This document shows, in pieces, positions 17,672 through 29,464 of a stretch of DNA of 39,068 bases; within the stretch, counting starts at the first letter, position 1; each line of letters begins with the position of its first letter. The position numbers and the translations under genes are program-made. The stretch comes from Streptomyces roseochromogenus subsp. oscitans DS 12.976 (lineage in GTDB: Bacteria > Actinomycetota > Actinomycetes > Streptomycetales > Streptomycetaceae). Where the stretch lies: NCBI RefSeq assembly GCF_000497445.1, contig NZ_CM002285.1, forward strand, positions 7,242,419-7,281,486, given 5' to 3'. The notes under the pieces were generated by a model that was not told the DNA's origin, ran no database searches, and saw only the letters and a program-made list of their open reading frames with translations.

Positions 17672-18610
17672 ATGGAACTTTCCTACATTCCCAGCCCGTC
17701 GCGCGGGGTGCTCTATCTCGGCCCCATCCCGCTGCGCGGCTACGCCTTCTGCATCATCATCGGCGTCTTCGTCGCCGTCTGGCTCGGCAACAAGCGCTGG
17801 ATCGCTCGTGGCGGGCGGGCCGGCACGGTCGCCGACATCGCGGTCTGGGCTGTGCCGTTCGGCCTGGTCGGCGGCCGGCTGTACCACGTGATCACGGACT
17901 ACGAGCTGTACTTCAGCCCGGGCCGTGACTGGGTGGACGCCTTCAAGGTGTGGCAGGGCGGCCTGGGCATCTGGGGCGCGATCGCGCTGGGTGCGCTCGG
18001 TGCGTGGATCGGTGCGCGGCGCCGGGGCATCCCGATGCCGGCGTACGCCGACACCGTCGCACCCGGCATTGCCTTCGCACAGGCCATCGGCCGCTGGGGA
18101 AACTGGTTCAACCAGGAGCTGTACGGCCGGGAGACGCATGTTCCATGGGCCCTGCACATCACCTCCTCCGAGGGCGGCCGGGTGCCGGGCTACTACCACC
18201 CGACCTTCTTGTACGAGTCCCTGTGGTGCATCGGTGTCGGTTTCCTGGTCATCTGGGCCGACCGCCGCTTCAAGATGGGCCACGGCCGGGCGTTCGCCCT
18301 GTACGTCGCGGCGTACTGCGTGGGCCGCGGCTGGATCGAGTACATGCGCGTGGACGACGCGCACCACATCCTGGGCCTCCGCCTGAACGACTGGACCGCG
18401 ATCATCGTGTTCCTGCTGGCGGTGACGTACATCGTGGTGTCGTCGAAGAAGCGGCCCGGACGCGAGCCGGTGGTTGAGCCGGGTGTCTCCGGCGGTTCGG
18501 CCGACGATACGGAAGCTGCCGCCGAGGCGGAGGACAAGGCCGAGCCGGACCCCGCCGAGGCCGAGGCCGAGGCCAAGGACGAGGCCGAGTCCGCGACTGA
18601 GAAGACCTGA
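17672..18610 (+). CDS. lgt: prolipoprotein diacylglyceryl transferase
   Basis: Transfers diacylglycerol from phosphatidylglycerol to the lipobox cysteine of prolipoproteins at the cytoplasmic membrane. The 312-residue multi-pass protein has H72 in GGRLYHV, the Lgt signature IGRWGNWFNQELYG at 139-152, HPTFLYE at 176-182 and GRGWIEYMR (R219, E223). Residues about 265-312 form an Ala/Glu/Asp-rich cytoplasmic tail not needed for the core fold and typical of actinobacterial copies. Ends at a very strong terminator. Confidence 0.96.
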   Translation: MELSYIPSPSRGVLYLGPIPLRGYAFCIIIGVFVAVWLGNKRWIARGGRAGTVADIAVWAVPFGLVGGRLYHVITDYELYFSPGRDWVDAFKVWQGGLGIWGAIALGALGAWIGARRRGIPMPAYADTVAPGIAFAQAIGRWGNWFNQELYGRETHVPWALHITSSEGGRVPGYYHPTFLYESLWCIGVGFLVIWADRRFKMGHGRAFALYVAAYCVGRGWIEYMRVDDAHHILGLRLNDWTAIIVFLLAVTYIVVSSKKRPGREPVVEPGVSGGSADDTEAAAEAEDKAEPDPAEAEAEAKDEAESATEKT

Positions 18611-18625
18611 CCGCTGGTGGTACGA

Positions 18626-18664
18626 CGCTGAGGGCGCCCGGAGATCTTCCGGGCGCCCTCAGCG
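18626..18664. terminator. bidirectional terminator after lgt
   Basis: CGCTGAGGGCGCCCGGA and TCCGGGCGCCCTCAGCG pair perfectly over 17 bp with a 5-nt GATCT loop. It separates the rightward lgt from the leftward CitE-like relic. Confidence 0.9.
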
Positions 18665-18689
18665 TGTGCGGGCTGCTGCTGTCAGCTCT

Positions 18690-19410
18690 GCACGCCGGTG
18701 ACAAGGTGCGCTGGGCCGGCGTCACCATCGCCGCGTCGATGAAGCGGCCGTCGGGGAGGGCTTGGGCGCCGGGATTGGTGGCTGCCGCCTTGAGGATCGT
18801 TTCGGCGTGTTCGATCTCCGCCGCTGTGGGCAGGTGGGCCCGTTCGATCACCGGTAGCTGCCGGGGTGGATCGCGGTGCGGCCCAGGAAGCCGAAGGTGC
18901 GGCCGTGGGTGCAGGGGGCGGTGAGGCCTGCCAGGTCGCGGATGCCGGGGTGGACCGACTGGGGGCGGTGGGGCGAGCCCCGCCGCACGGGCGGCGGCGG
19001 TCATCCGGGAGCGCGCCCGGTCGAGGCCCGCGTCGGCCCGTACCCCCAGGTCCGGCCCGCAGTCCGCCTCGCCGAGGGCGATGCCCCTCGCGGTCGCCGT
19101 GACCCGCCGTGACCCACCTGATCTCGTCCGGGGTGGTCGCCTTCGGCAGCCGTAAGCCCGAGAGGCTGGGGAGTGCGGCCAGGGTGGCCAGGTCCGCGGC
19201 GGCCCAGGGGCCGTCCAGGGCGTTGACACGGACGTGCACCGGGACCGGCTGGGCGTCGGCGAGGAGGTCGGCCGTAGCCGCGCGGGCGTACTCCTTGCGG
19301 TCCGGGGCTACCGCGTCCTCCAGGCCGATCACCGCCACGTCGGCCCCCGCGGCCAGCGCCTTGGCCACCTCGTGCGGGCGGTCGCCGGGGACGCCAGGAG
19401 AGCCGGAAGA
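18690..19410 (-). pseudogene. decayed CitE-like (HpcH/HpaI, citrate lyase beta) gene
   Basis: Reading leftward, recognisable CitE segments appear in successive frames. VPGDRPHEVAKAL and AVIGLEDAVAPDRKEYARAA run to DEIRWVTA; after a frame change comes TARGIALGEAD ... LGVRADAGLD; after an extra base near 18961-18965 comes SVHPGIRDLAGLTAPCTHG and GFLGRTAIHP; after a missing base near 18863-18866 comes QLPVIERAHLPTAAEIEHAE. About 30 residues of the central barrel expected between RWVTA and RGIALGEAD are absent. A tandem 10-bp duplication (GCCGTGACCC, 19096-19105 and 19106-19115) accounts for the first frame change. The canonical N-terminus has no start codon. Clearly inactive unless several sequencing errors coincide. 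Confidence 0.8.
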
Positions 19411-19486
19411 GGACGTTACGCGGCCTCCGCAGACCCGACAAAGGCGGAGCCGTCGTACTCATGCGTCGTACCTCATGCGTTGGTCC

Positions 19487-20380
19487 TCACGCGGTGCACT
19501 GGGCGTCGATCTCGGGGCGGTACGGCATCGACGCCGACGCCCCGGCCCGCTGGACGGAGATCGCCGCGGCGGCCGACGCCCAGGACAGGGCCTCCCGCAC
19601 CGGTTTCTCCTCGGCGAGGGCCACCGTGAGCGCGCCGACGAAGGTATCACCGGCACCCGTGGAGTCGACGGCGGTCACCCTCGGCGCCGGGATCACGAGC
19701 GGCTCGGTGCCCCGGGCCAGGTAGAGGCTGCCGGTCGCGCCCAGGGTGACGACGACCTCCGGCACCAGATCCAGCAGGGCGGCGGCGGCCTCGCGCGGGT
19801 CGGTGCGGCCGGTGAGGGTGACCGCCTCGTCCTCGTTGGGCACCAACAACTCGGTCGCGGCGAGGAGTTCGGGTGGCAGCGGCTGGGCGGGCGAGGGGGT
19901 GAGCACCGTACGGACGCCGTGCCGGCGCGCCGCCTCCGCGCCCGCGACGACCGCGCGCAGCGGGATCTCCAGCTGCAGCAGCAGAGCGTCGGCGGAGGCG
20001 ATCACGCCCTCGTCGCCGGGGGAGAGATGGTCGACGGTGCCGTTCGCGCCGGGGATGACGACGATCGAGTTGGCGCCCTCGTCGTCCACCACGATGTGCG
20101 CCGTGCCGGACGGGCCCTCGACCGTCCGCAGGAAGTCCGTGTCCACGCCGGAGTGTTCGAGGGTGTCGCGCAGCCGCACGCCGAAGGCGTCGTTGCCGAC
20201 CGCACCGATCATCGAGACCGTGGCGCCGGCACGGGCCGCGGCGATCGCCTGGTTGGACCCCTTGCCGCCGGGGATCGTATGGAACTCCCGTCCCGTCACG
20301 GTCTCGCCGCGCTGCGGGGCCTTGGTGACATAGGTGACGAGGTCCATGTTCGTGCTGCCGAGGACGACGATGTGGGTCAT
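19487..20380 (-). CDS. ribokinase (PfkB family)
   Basis: Phosphorylates D-ribose (or a related sugar/nucleoside) with ATP. The 297-residue protein has the PfkB signature GGKGSNQA at about 38-45 and the C-terminal STGAGDTF with the catalytic base at about D245, plus LVPNEDEA and VVTLGATGS. The ATG at 20380 overlaps the stop of the upstream ADP-ribosylglycohydrolase by 4 bp (ATGA), so the two are translationally coupled. Context suggests use of ribose released from ADP-ribose or nucleosides. Substrate is not provable from sequence. Confidence 0.92.
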   Translation of the reverse strand: MTHIVVLGSTNMDLVTYVTKAPQRGETVTGREFHTIPGGKGSNQAIAAARAGATVSMIGAVGNDAFGVRLRDTLEHSGVDTDFLRTVEGPSGTAHIVVDDEGANSIVVIPGANGTVDHLSPGDEGVIASADALLLQLEIPLRAVVAGAEAARRHGVRTVLTPSPAQPLPPELLAATELLVPNEDEAVTLTGRTDPREAAAALLDLVPEVVVTLGATGSLYLARGTEPLVIPAPRVTAVDSTGAGDTFVGALTVALAEEKPVREALSWASAAAAISVQRAGASASMPYRPEIDAQCTA

Positions 20381-21762
20381 GAGCGGGTCGCCTCCAGATG
20401 GGTGAGGTGGGCGAGGGTGTCGAAGCCGGTGCCGTCGAAGCCGGCGACGGTGGTGGCGAGCCGGTTCTTCAGCGGGGCGCGCCAGCGGTCGGGGAGGGCG
20501 GTGGGGGCGCCCGCGAGCAGTCCGGCGATGCTGCCGGCCGTGGCGCCGACCGAGTCGGTGTCCCAACCGCCCGATGTCGCACGGCAGATGGAGTCGGTGA
20601 AGTCGCCGTCCGCGTGGGTGAGGGCGGCGGTGAGCAGGGCGGTGTTCGGGAGGGCGTGGACCCAGTGGTGGGCGGGGGAGTAGCGGGCGTGGATTTCGTC
20701 CACCACGTCATCGAAGTCCTCGTGGGTATCGGCCAGTTGGACGGCGTGGTCGATCGCCCGCGCGAGCCGGGAGCGGGGCGGAATCACCCGGCGGCCTGTG
20801 CGCAGACAGGCGTGGACGTCATGGTCGCCGGTCGCGGCGGTGGCGATGACGGCGGCCGTGAACATCGCCGCGTAGACGCCGTTGGCGGTGTGGGTGAGGA
20901 CCGCGTCGCGGTACGCCTGTTCGGCTGCGGCGCCCGGGTCACCGGGGTTGGTCCAGCCGTGCACGTCGGCGCGGATCAGGGCGCCGGTCCACTCGCGGAA
21001 GGGGTTGCGGTGGCGGGCGGTGTACGGGGGTTCGATGCCGGTGAGGAGGTTGCGGCAGGCGACGCGTTCGGCGGTGAAGGAACGGCCGGGCGGGAGTTCG
21101 TCCAGCCAGAGCCGTGCCACCTCGGCGGTGCTGAAGGCCCTTCCGTACCGGCGCAGGAGCAGGAGGTTCAGGAGAGGGTAGTCGAGGTCGTCGTCCTCGG
21201 GCATTCCGTCGATGTTCTCGGCGAGGGAGGTCGCGGCGGAGCGGCGGTTCCAGGGGTACGCGGCGAGGAGGTCTTCCGGGACGCCTACGGCGGTGAAGTA
21301 CGTGTGGAGGGGCCAGTTGCCGGCTGCCTGGGCGAGGGCGCGGATGCCGTCGAGGGGGAGCTTTTCGACGGGCTTGCCGAGGAGACAGCCGATGGCCCGG
21401 CCCAGCCAGGCGGCTTCGAGGGCGGCAGGGTCGGGGGCGGGGCGGTTTTCGCCAGCCCGCGCTTGCGGGGTGCCTGGGGCGGGCCACTCTGTGCACAGGG
21501 ACTTGATGCGGTCGAGGTCCGTCGGCTCGTCCTCGGACAACGCGCTGGGCAGGTCGGCCAGTTCGTCGAGCAGATCCTCCGCGAGGAGGCGCAGATAGCG
21601 GGACGCCCGGTGCGGGGACGCCCCCGCTCGGGGCGGGGCATCCGGGCCGCCCGCCGCTCGCCAGCGTGCCTCGATCGCCGACGGCGACCGGCCGTCCAGG
21701 CGGGCCTGGCGGAGTTCGTGGCCCAGCAGGTCCTCCGGCTGGACCCAGGTCAGTCGGAGCAT
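20377..21762 (-). CDS. ADP-ribosylglycohydrolase family protein (copy 1)
   Basis: 461 residues. An N-terminal stretch of about 130 residues (MLRLTWVQPEDLLGHELRQA...) of unknown role is followed by the glycohydrolase domain: AAWLGRAIGCLLGKPVEKLPLDGI, then PEDDDLDYPLLNLLLLRRYG in place of the usual TDDT metal motif, and C-terminal GGWDTDSVGATAGSIAGLLAG supplying the D-x-D metal ligands. Such enzymes remove ADP-ribose from proteins, nucleic acids or small molecules. It overlaps copy 2 by 13 bp and the ribokinase by 4 bp. The altered first metal motif suggests a specialised substrate. Confidence 0.88.
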   Translation of the reverse strand: MLRLTWVQPEDLLGHELRQARLDGRSPSAIEARWRAAGGPDAPPRAGASPHRASRYLRLLAEDLLDELADLPSALSEDEPTDLDRIKSLCTEWPAPGTPQARAGENRPAPDPAALEAAWLGRAIGCLLGKPVEKLPLDGIRALAQAAGNWPLHTYFTAVGVPEDLLAAYPWNRRSAATSLAENIDGMPEDDDLDYPLLNLLLLRRYGRAFSTAEVARLWLDELPPGRSFTAERVACRNLLTGIEPPYTARHRNPFREWTGALIRADVHGWTNPGDPGAAAEQAYRDAVLTHTANGVYAAMFTAAVIATAATGDHDVHACLRTGRRVIPPRSRLARAIDHAVQLADTHEDFDDVVDEIHARYSPAHHWVHALPNTALLTAALTHADGDFTDSICRATSGGWDTDSVGATAGSIAGLLAGAPTALPDRWRAPLKNRLATTVAGFDGTGFDTLAHLTHLEATRS

Positions 21763-22883
21763 GCGGTGCCTCCGAGCGCCGTGAACGCCCGCTCGTGCGC
21801 CCGGCGCCGGCGCACGTCGCGCGCGAAGATCTCCCGGGTGACCTCGGTGAGCGTCCGGGCCGGCGCCCACAGGTCCAGGCGGCTCGCGTCCGCCACCGTC
21901 TTCGCCCAGGACTCCGGGACCGGCGAGCCGAGGACGCCCGCGAGCGCACCGGCCATCGTGGCGGTCGAGTCGCAGTCGCGGCCGTAGTTCACCGCGCCGG
22001 GGACGGCGTGCCGGTAGTCGCCGCCGGAGACCAGCAACATGCCGAGGGCGATGCGCAGTTCCTCGATCGCGTGCAGCCGGGAGGGGCGGCGCGCGGCCAG
22101 GGAGGGCGCGCGGCAGTCCGGGCCGACGGTGTCGTACGGGGCCACCGCCGCGCGCAGGGGTCGTAGCGCCGACTCGAAGTCGCGGTGATCGCGGGCCGCT
22201 TCGCAGACCTTCTCGATCGCCTCACGCGTGCCGTCCCCCGCCAGGTACAGGCAGGCGGTGACGACCGAGTCCGGGCTTGCGCCGGGTGACATCGCGGCGG
22301 CGACGGCGGCGGCCGGGTCGGCTGCGTTGACCAGGCCGACGGGGGCCATGTACACCGCCGCGCCGCAGTTGACGATGTTTCCGACGCCCGCCTCCCGGGG
22401 GTCGACGTGGCCGTGGGCCAGCCGGGCCACGAGCCGCTTCTCGGCGAGGAAGAGCCGGTGCAGAGGGAGGGCCTCGGCCTCCGGTTCCGGGATCCAGCGG
22501 GGGTTGGTCATCAGGTCCGGGACCAGGCGGCCGGCGATCGCGTACGCGTCCAGGTGGTCACGGACCCGGGCGTAGACCCGTACCAGCGCGTGGGGCATCA
22601 GGGTGTCGTCGGTGACGTGGCCGTCGCCCTTGTGGTACGGGGCGAAGGGGCGCGCGGTGCGCCAGGCGCCACCGTGCCGGGGGCCGACGATGCCGTGCAC
22701 GCGGCCGCCGTGGCGCTCGGCGATGCGCTCGGGGTCGTAGCCCTCGACCGGGCCGCCGAGGGCGTCGCCGACGGCGGCTCCGACGAGGGCGCCGGTGATC
22801 CGTTCGGCGAGGCCGTAACGGGCTGTCCCGCCGTTTTGTTCTTCTTCAGGCCCTGCGGGGCATTCGGGCTCTGTGGGCATCAT
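21750..22883 (-). CDS. ADP-ribosylglycohydrolase family protein (copy 2)
   Basis: 377 residues with the full family motif set: ITGALVGAAVGDALGGPVEGY near 25-45, GHVTDDTLM with the first metal-binding Thr-Asp-Asp, NIVNCGAAVYMAPVG, and NYGRDCDSTATMAGALAG with the second Asp pair. This copy looks catalytically competent for hydrolysing an ADP-ribosyl bond with two magnesium ions. AGGAGG lies 12 nt before the chosen ATG (22883); an ATG at 22895 directly abuts it. A longer frame reaching 23507 is not one gene: its upstream part belongs to the decayed third copy. Confidence 0.88.
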   Translation of the reverse strand: MMPTEPECPAGPEEEQNGGTARYGLAERITGALVGAAVGDALGGPVEGYDPERIAERHGGRVHGIVGPRHGGAWRTARPFAPYHKGDGHVTDDTLMPHALVRVYARVRDHLDAYAIAGRLVPDLMTNPRWIPEPEAEALPLHRLFLAEKRLVARLAHGHVDPREAGVGNIVNCGAAVYMAPVGLVNAADPAAAVAAAMSPGASPDSVVTACLYLAGDGTREAIEKVCEAARDHRDFESALRPLRAAVAPYDTVGPDCRAPSLAARRPSRLHAIEELRIALGMLLVSGGDYRHAVPGAVNYGRDCDSTATMAGALAGVLGSPVPESWAKTVADASRLDLWAPARTLTEVTREIFARDVRRRRAHERAFTALGGTACSD

Positions 22884-22891
22884 GCCCCGAA

Positions 22892-23507
22892 TCATCCTCC
22901 TGGGCGGGCCGGTTGCGCGGCTTCCAGGAGTCCGGCGAGTTCCACCAGGCCGGTGCCGGTGAGGCGGGGCAGGGCGCAGCCGGACAGGGTGCGGCAGGCG
23001 TCCCGCCAGGTCCGCGGGATGGCCGCGCCGCCGCCGAGGGCTCCGGTGAGGGCGCCCGCGAGGGCGCGGGGGCGGAGCCCGCGACGCGGGACAGGCGGCG
23101 GCGGGTACGGCCTCGGCGATACGACCACCCGCCGCGGCGGCCAGGGCCAAGGCGACCGGGACGGTCTCGGCGGCGGCGATGCCGCAGCTGTAGACGTGGC
23201 CAGGCCGCCTCCACATGGGCCGGGGTGAGTGCCGAGCCGTGCCGGGCCAGGAGCAGGCCGGAGAAGATCGCGTACTCCGTGTCGTTCGTGCCGGGAGGGG
23301 TTCTCCGTGACGTACCCCGTGATACGGCCCCAGCGCGCGGATCTGGGACGGCCTGAGATTCTCCGCGGGCGCTCCCAGCGCGTCTCCGACCGCCAGGCCG
23401 AGCAGCGCGCCACGGGCCCTTCCGCGTGGTCCGGCGGCGTCGTCGGGCGCCGGGACCGGGGGAGTACAGGCGTTCGCATGACCCGCTTGGCATCTGAGCG
23501 AGATCAC
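22892..23507 (-). pseudogene. decayed third ADP-ribosylglycohydrolase gene
   Basis: Segments typical of the family occur in alternating frames going leftward: GALLGLAVGDALGAPAENL, then RWGRITGYVTENP, then NDTEYAIFSGLLLARHG and ALTPAHVEAAW, then YSCGIAAAETVPVALALAAA, then LAGALTGALGGGAAIPRTW ... RLTGTGLVELAGLLEA. At least four frame disruptions are needed, and roughly 100 residues expected between HVEAAW and YSCGIAAAE are missing. It lies immediately upstream of copy 2. Confidence 0.75.
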
Positions 23508-23622
23508 GAACGGATGAGCAAAGCCAGGTAAAGCCGCAGGTTAGCCCAGCCTTTCCTTGGTGGCGGGCGGGCGTGAATGGGCGTACCTTCTGTGGTGTCG
23601 AAAAGTAGAACTCGTCCAAAAG

Positions 23623-23641
23623 TTAGCTTTGGCTAAGCTAT
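23623..23641. promoter_or_regulatory. probable DmdR/IdeR iron box
   Basis: TTAGCTTTGGCTAAGCTAT matches the actinobacterial iron-box consensus TTAGGTTAGGCTCACCTAA at 14 of 19 positions, by my recollection of the consensus. It contains the dyads TTAGC-N4-GCTAA and TAGCTT-N5-AAGCTA. It ends 13 bp before the start of an Fe/Mn transporter gene, an expected iron-regulated target. The preceding 115 bp (23508-23622) show no other clear element. Confidence 0.65.
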
Positions 23642-23654
23642 CCAGGGGGTCCGC

Positions 23655-24386
23655 ATGGCCGTCATCGAAACCCAGGCCGCGCTGCATGAGGCGCATCGGG
23701 ACAACCACACGCACCGCGACGTCAACGGCGGCTGGCTGCGCCCCGCCGTCTTCGGCGCCATGGACGGTCTCGTCTCCAACCTGGCCCTGATGACCGGTGT
23801 GGCCGGCGGGGCCGTGAGCCAGCAGACCATTGTGATCACCGGCCTCGCGGGGCTCGCCGCCGGTGCCTTCTCGATGGCGGCCGGTGAGTACACCTCCGTC
23901 GCCTCCCAGCGGGAGCTGGTCGAGGCCGAGCTGGATGTCGAGCGCCGTGAGCTGCGTAAGTACCCGCAGGACGAGGAGGACGAGCTGGCCGCTCTGTACG
24001 TCGCCCGAGGAGTGGAGCCCGACCTGGCCCGTGAGGTGGCACGACAGCTGTCCAAGGATCCCGAGCAGGCGCTGGAGATACACGCCCGCGAGGAGCTGGG
24101 GATCGACCCCGGCGACCTGCCCTCGCCGCTGGTCGCCGCCGTCTCGTCGTTCGGCTCCTTCGCCCTCGGCGCCCTGCTGCCCGTGCTGCCGTATCTGCTC
24201 GGCGCGACCGTGCTGTGGCCCGCCGTGCTGCTCGCCCTCGCCGGGCTCTTCGGGTGCGGTGCCGTCGTGGCCAAGGTCACCGCGCGGAGCTGGTGGTACA
24301 GCGGCCTGCGGCAGCTTGCGCTGGGCGGCGCCGCGGCCGGTGTGACGTACGCCCTGGGCAGCCTGTTCGGAACGGCCGTAGGATAG
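23655..24386 (+). CDS. VIT1/CCC1 family Fe(II)/Mn(II) transporter
   Basis: 243 residues. After a His-rich cytoplasmic N-terminus (HEAHRDNHTHRDVNGG) come two transmembrane helices with the family's transport residues: D37 in FGAMDGLVSNLALMTG and M74/E78 in AFSMAAGEYTSVASQRE. A charged Glu-rich helical region (about 87-150, the cytoplasmic metal-binding domain of VIT1) follows, then three more helices (about 160-180, 185-207, 220-240). Homologues export or sequester ferrous iron and manganese. A probable iron box just upstream and a GGGGG ribosome site fit an iron-responsive gene. Confidence 0.92.
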   Translation: MAVIETQAALHEAHRDNHTHRDVNGGWLRPAVFGAMDGLVSNLALMTGVAGGAVSQQTIVITGLAGLAAGAFSMAAGEYTSVASQRELVEAELDVERRELRKYPQDEEDELAALYVARGVEPDLAREVARQLSKDPEQALEIHAREELGIDPGDLPSPLVAAVSSFGSFALGALLPVLPYLLGATVLWPAVLLALAGLFGCGAVVAKVTARSWWYSGLRQLALGGAAAGVTYALGSLFGTAVG

Positions 24387-24390
24387 CGCC

Positions 24391-24426
24391 GCCGCTACTT
24401 ATGCGTTGGGCCGCATAGGTAGCCGC
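24391..24426 (+). terminator. hairpin after the VIT-family gene
   Basis: GCCGCTACTTATGCG and CGCATAGGTAGCCGC pair over 15 positions with one mismatch and one G-T pair, loop TTGGGC, starting 4 nt after the stop. Probable terminator. Confidence 0.6.
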
Positions 24427-24614
24427 CATCGCCCGTTACTCGCTGGTTTCGACCGCGTGACCACCGGGCATGAGCCGTAAGCGCCGCATGCAATGACGCC
24501 TGCCGCACCCCCGCGGGGTGAGTGAAGACGCTCTCCCCGCCACCCTTGGGCCACCGGACGCCGATCCGATCGATCTTGTCCGCCGCGGCCCCTTTCACGC
24601 GTTCGCCGCCACGC

Positions 24615-24721
24615 GCGGCACCCCCGCCGTCATCGTGCGGCACAACCGCCGCCCTCGTGTGGCACCGCTGCCACCCCGTGCGGCACCCCGCCGTCACCGC
24701 GCGGCACCCTGGCCACGGACC
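24615..24721 (+). repeat. five-unit 21-22-bp degenerate tandem array upstream of gltB
   Basis: GCGGCAC (third copy GTGGCAC) occurs at 24615, 24637, 24659, 24680 and 24701, spaced 22, 22, 21 and 21 bp, with partly conserved flanks (consensus roughly G-Y-GGCAC-n3-CnGCC). Copy 3 extends to a perfect dyad GTGGCA-ccgc-TGCCAC. The spacing equals two helical turns. The rest of the 24427-24614 stretch shows no gene or clear site. Confidence 0.7.
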
Positions 24722-24777
24722 CTGTGGCGTCCGCATGTTGGAACGGAGTATCCGCTTCCCGAGAACCGCTCCATCAT

Positions 24778-24793
24778 GTAACCTGCACGAAAT
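24778..24793. promoter_or_regulatory. candidate GlnR box upstream of gltB
   Basis: GTAAC-CTGCAC-GAAAT fits the GlnR half-site pair gTnAC-n6-GAAAc at all but the last base. It lies 75-91 bp before the gltB start. GATAC at 24797 may be part of a weaker second site, or with the next base a -10 hexamer (GATACT, 24797-24802). GlnR is the main nitrogen regulator of Streptomyces, so the target makes sense. Confidence 0.5.
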
Positions 24794-24868
24794 TTTGATA
24801 CTCACGCAGAGGGCCAACGTCGTCCCTCGGCACTTGCCACATGCCACATGACGACGACGGGAGAGCCG

Positions 24869-29456
<4,588 letters not shown>

Positions 29457-29464
<8 letters not shown>

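Noticed and set aside
19109..20683. Plus-strand 524-codon frame opposite the ribokinase
   Set aside because: Antisense to a clear ribokinase with PfkB motifs; no recognisable domain.
20398..21987. Plus-strand 529-codon frame opposite ADP-ribosylglycohydrolase copy 1
   Set aside because: Antisense shadow rich in G, E and V.
21750..23507. A single 585-residue double ADP-ribosylglycohydrolase fusion
   Set aside because: Only the C-terminal 377 residues are a coherent protein. The upstream part falls out of frame after about 55 residues, with family motifs continuing in the other frames.
24615..24721. CRISPR array
   Set aside because: Units are 21-22 bp in total with only 7-10 conserved bases and no separate unique spacers; no cas genes nearby.
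24518..24781. 87-codon ORF upstream of gltB
   Set aside because: No ribosome site, atypical composition, overlaps the repeat array whose period is not a multiple of three, and ends in the promoter region.
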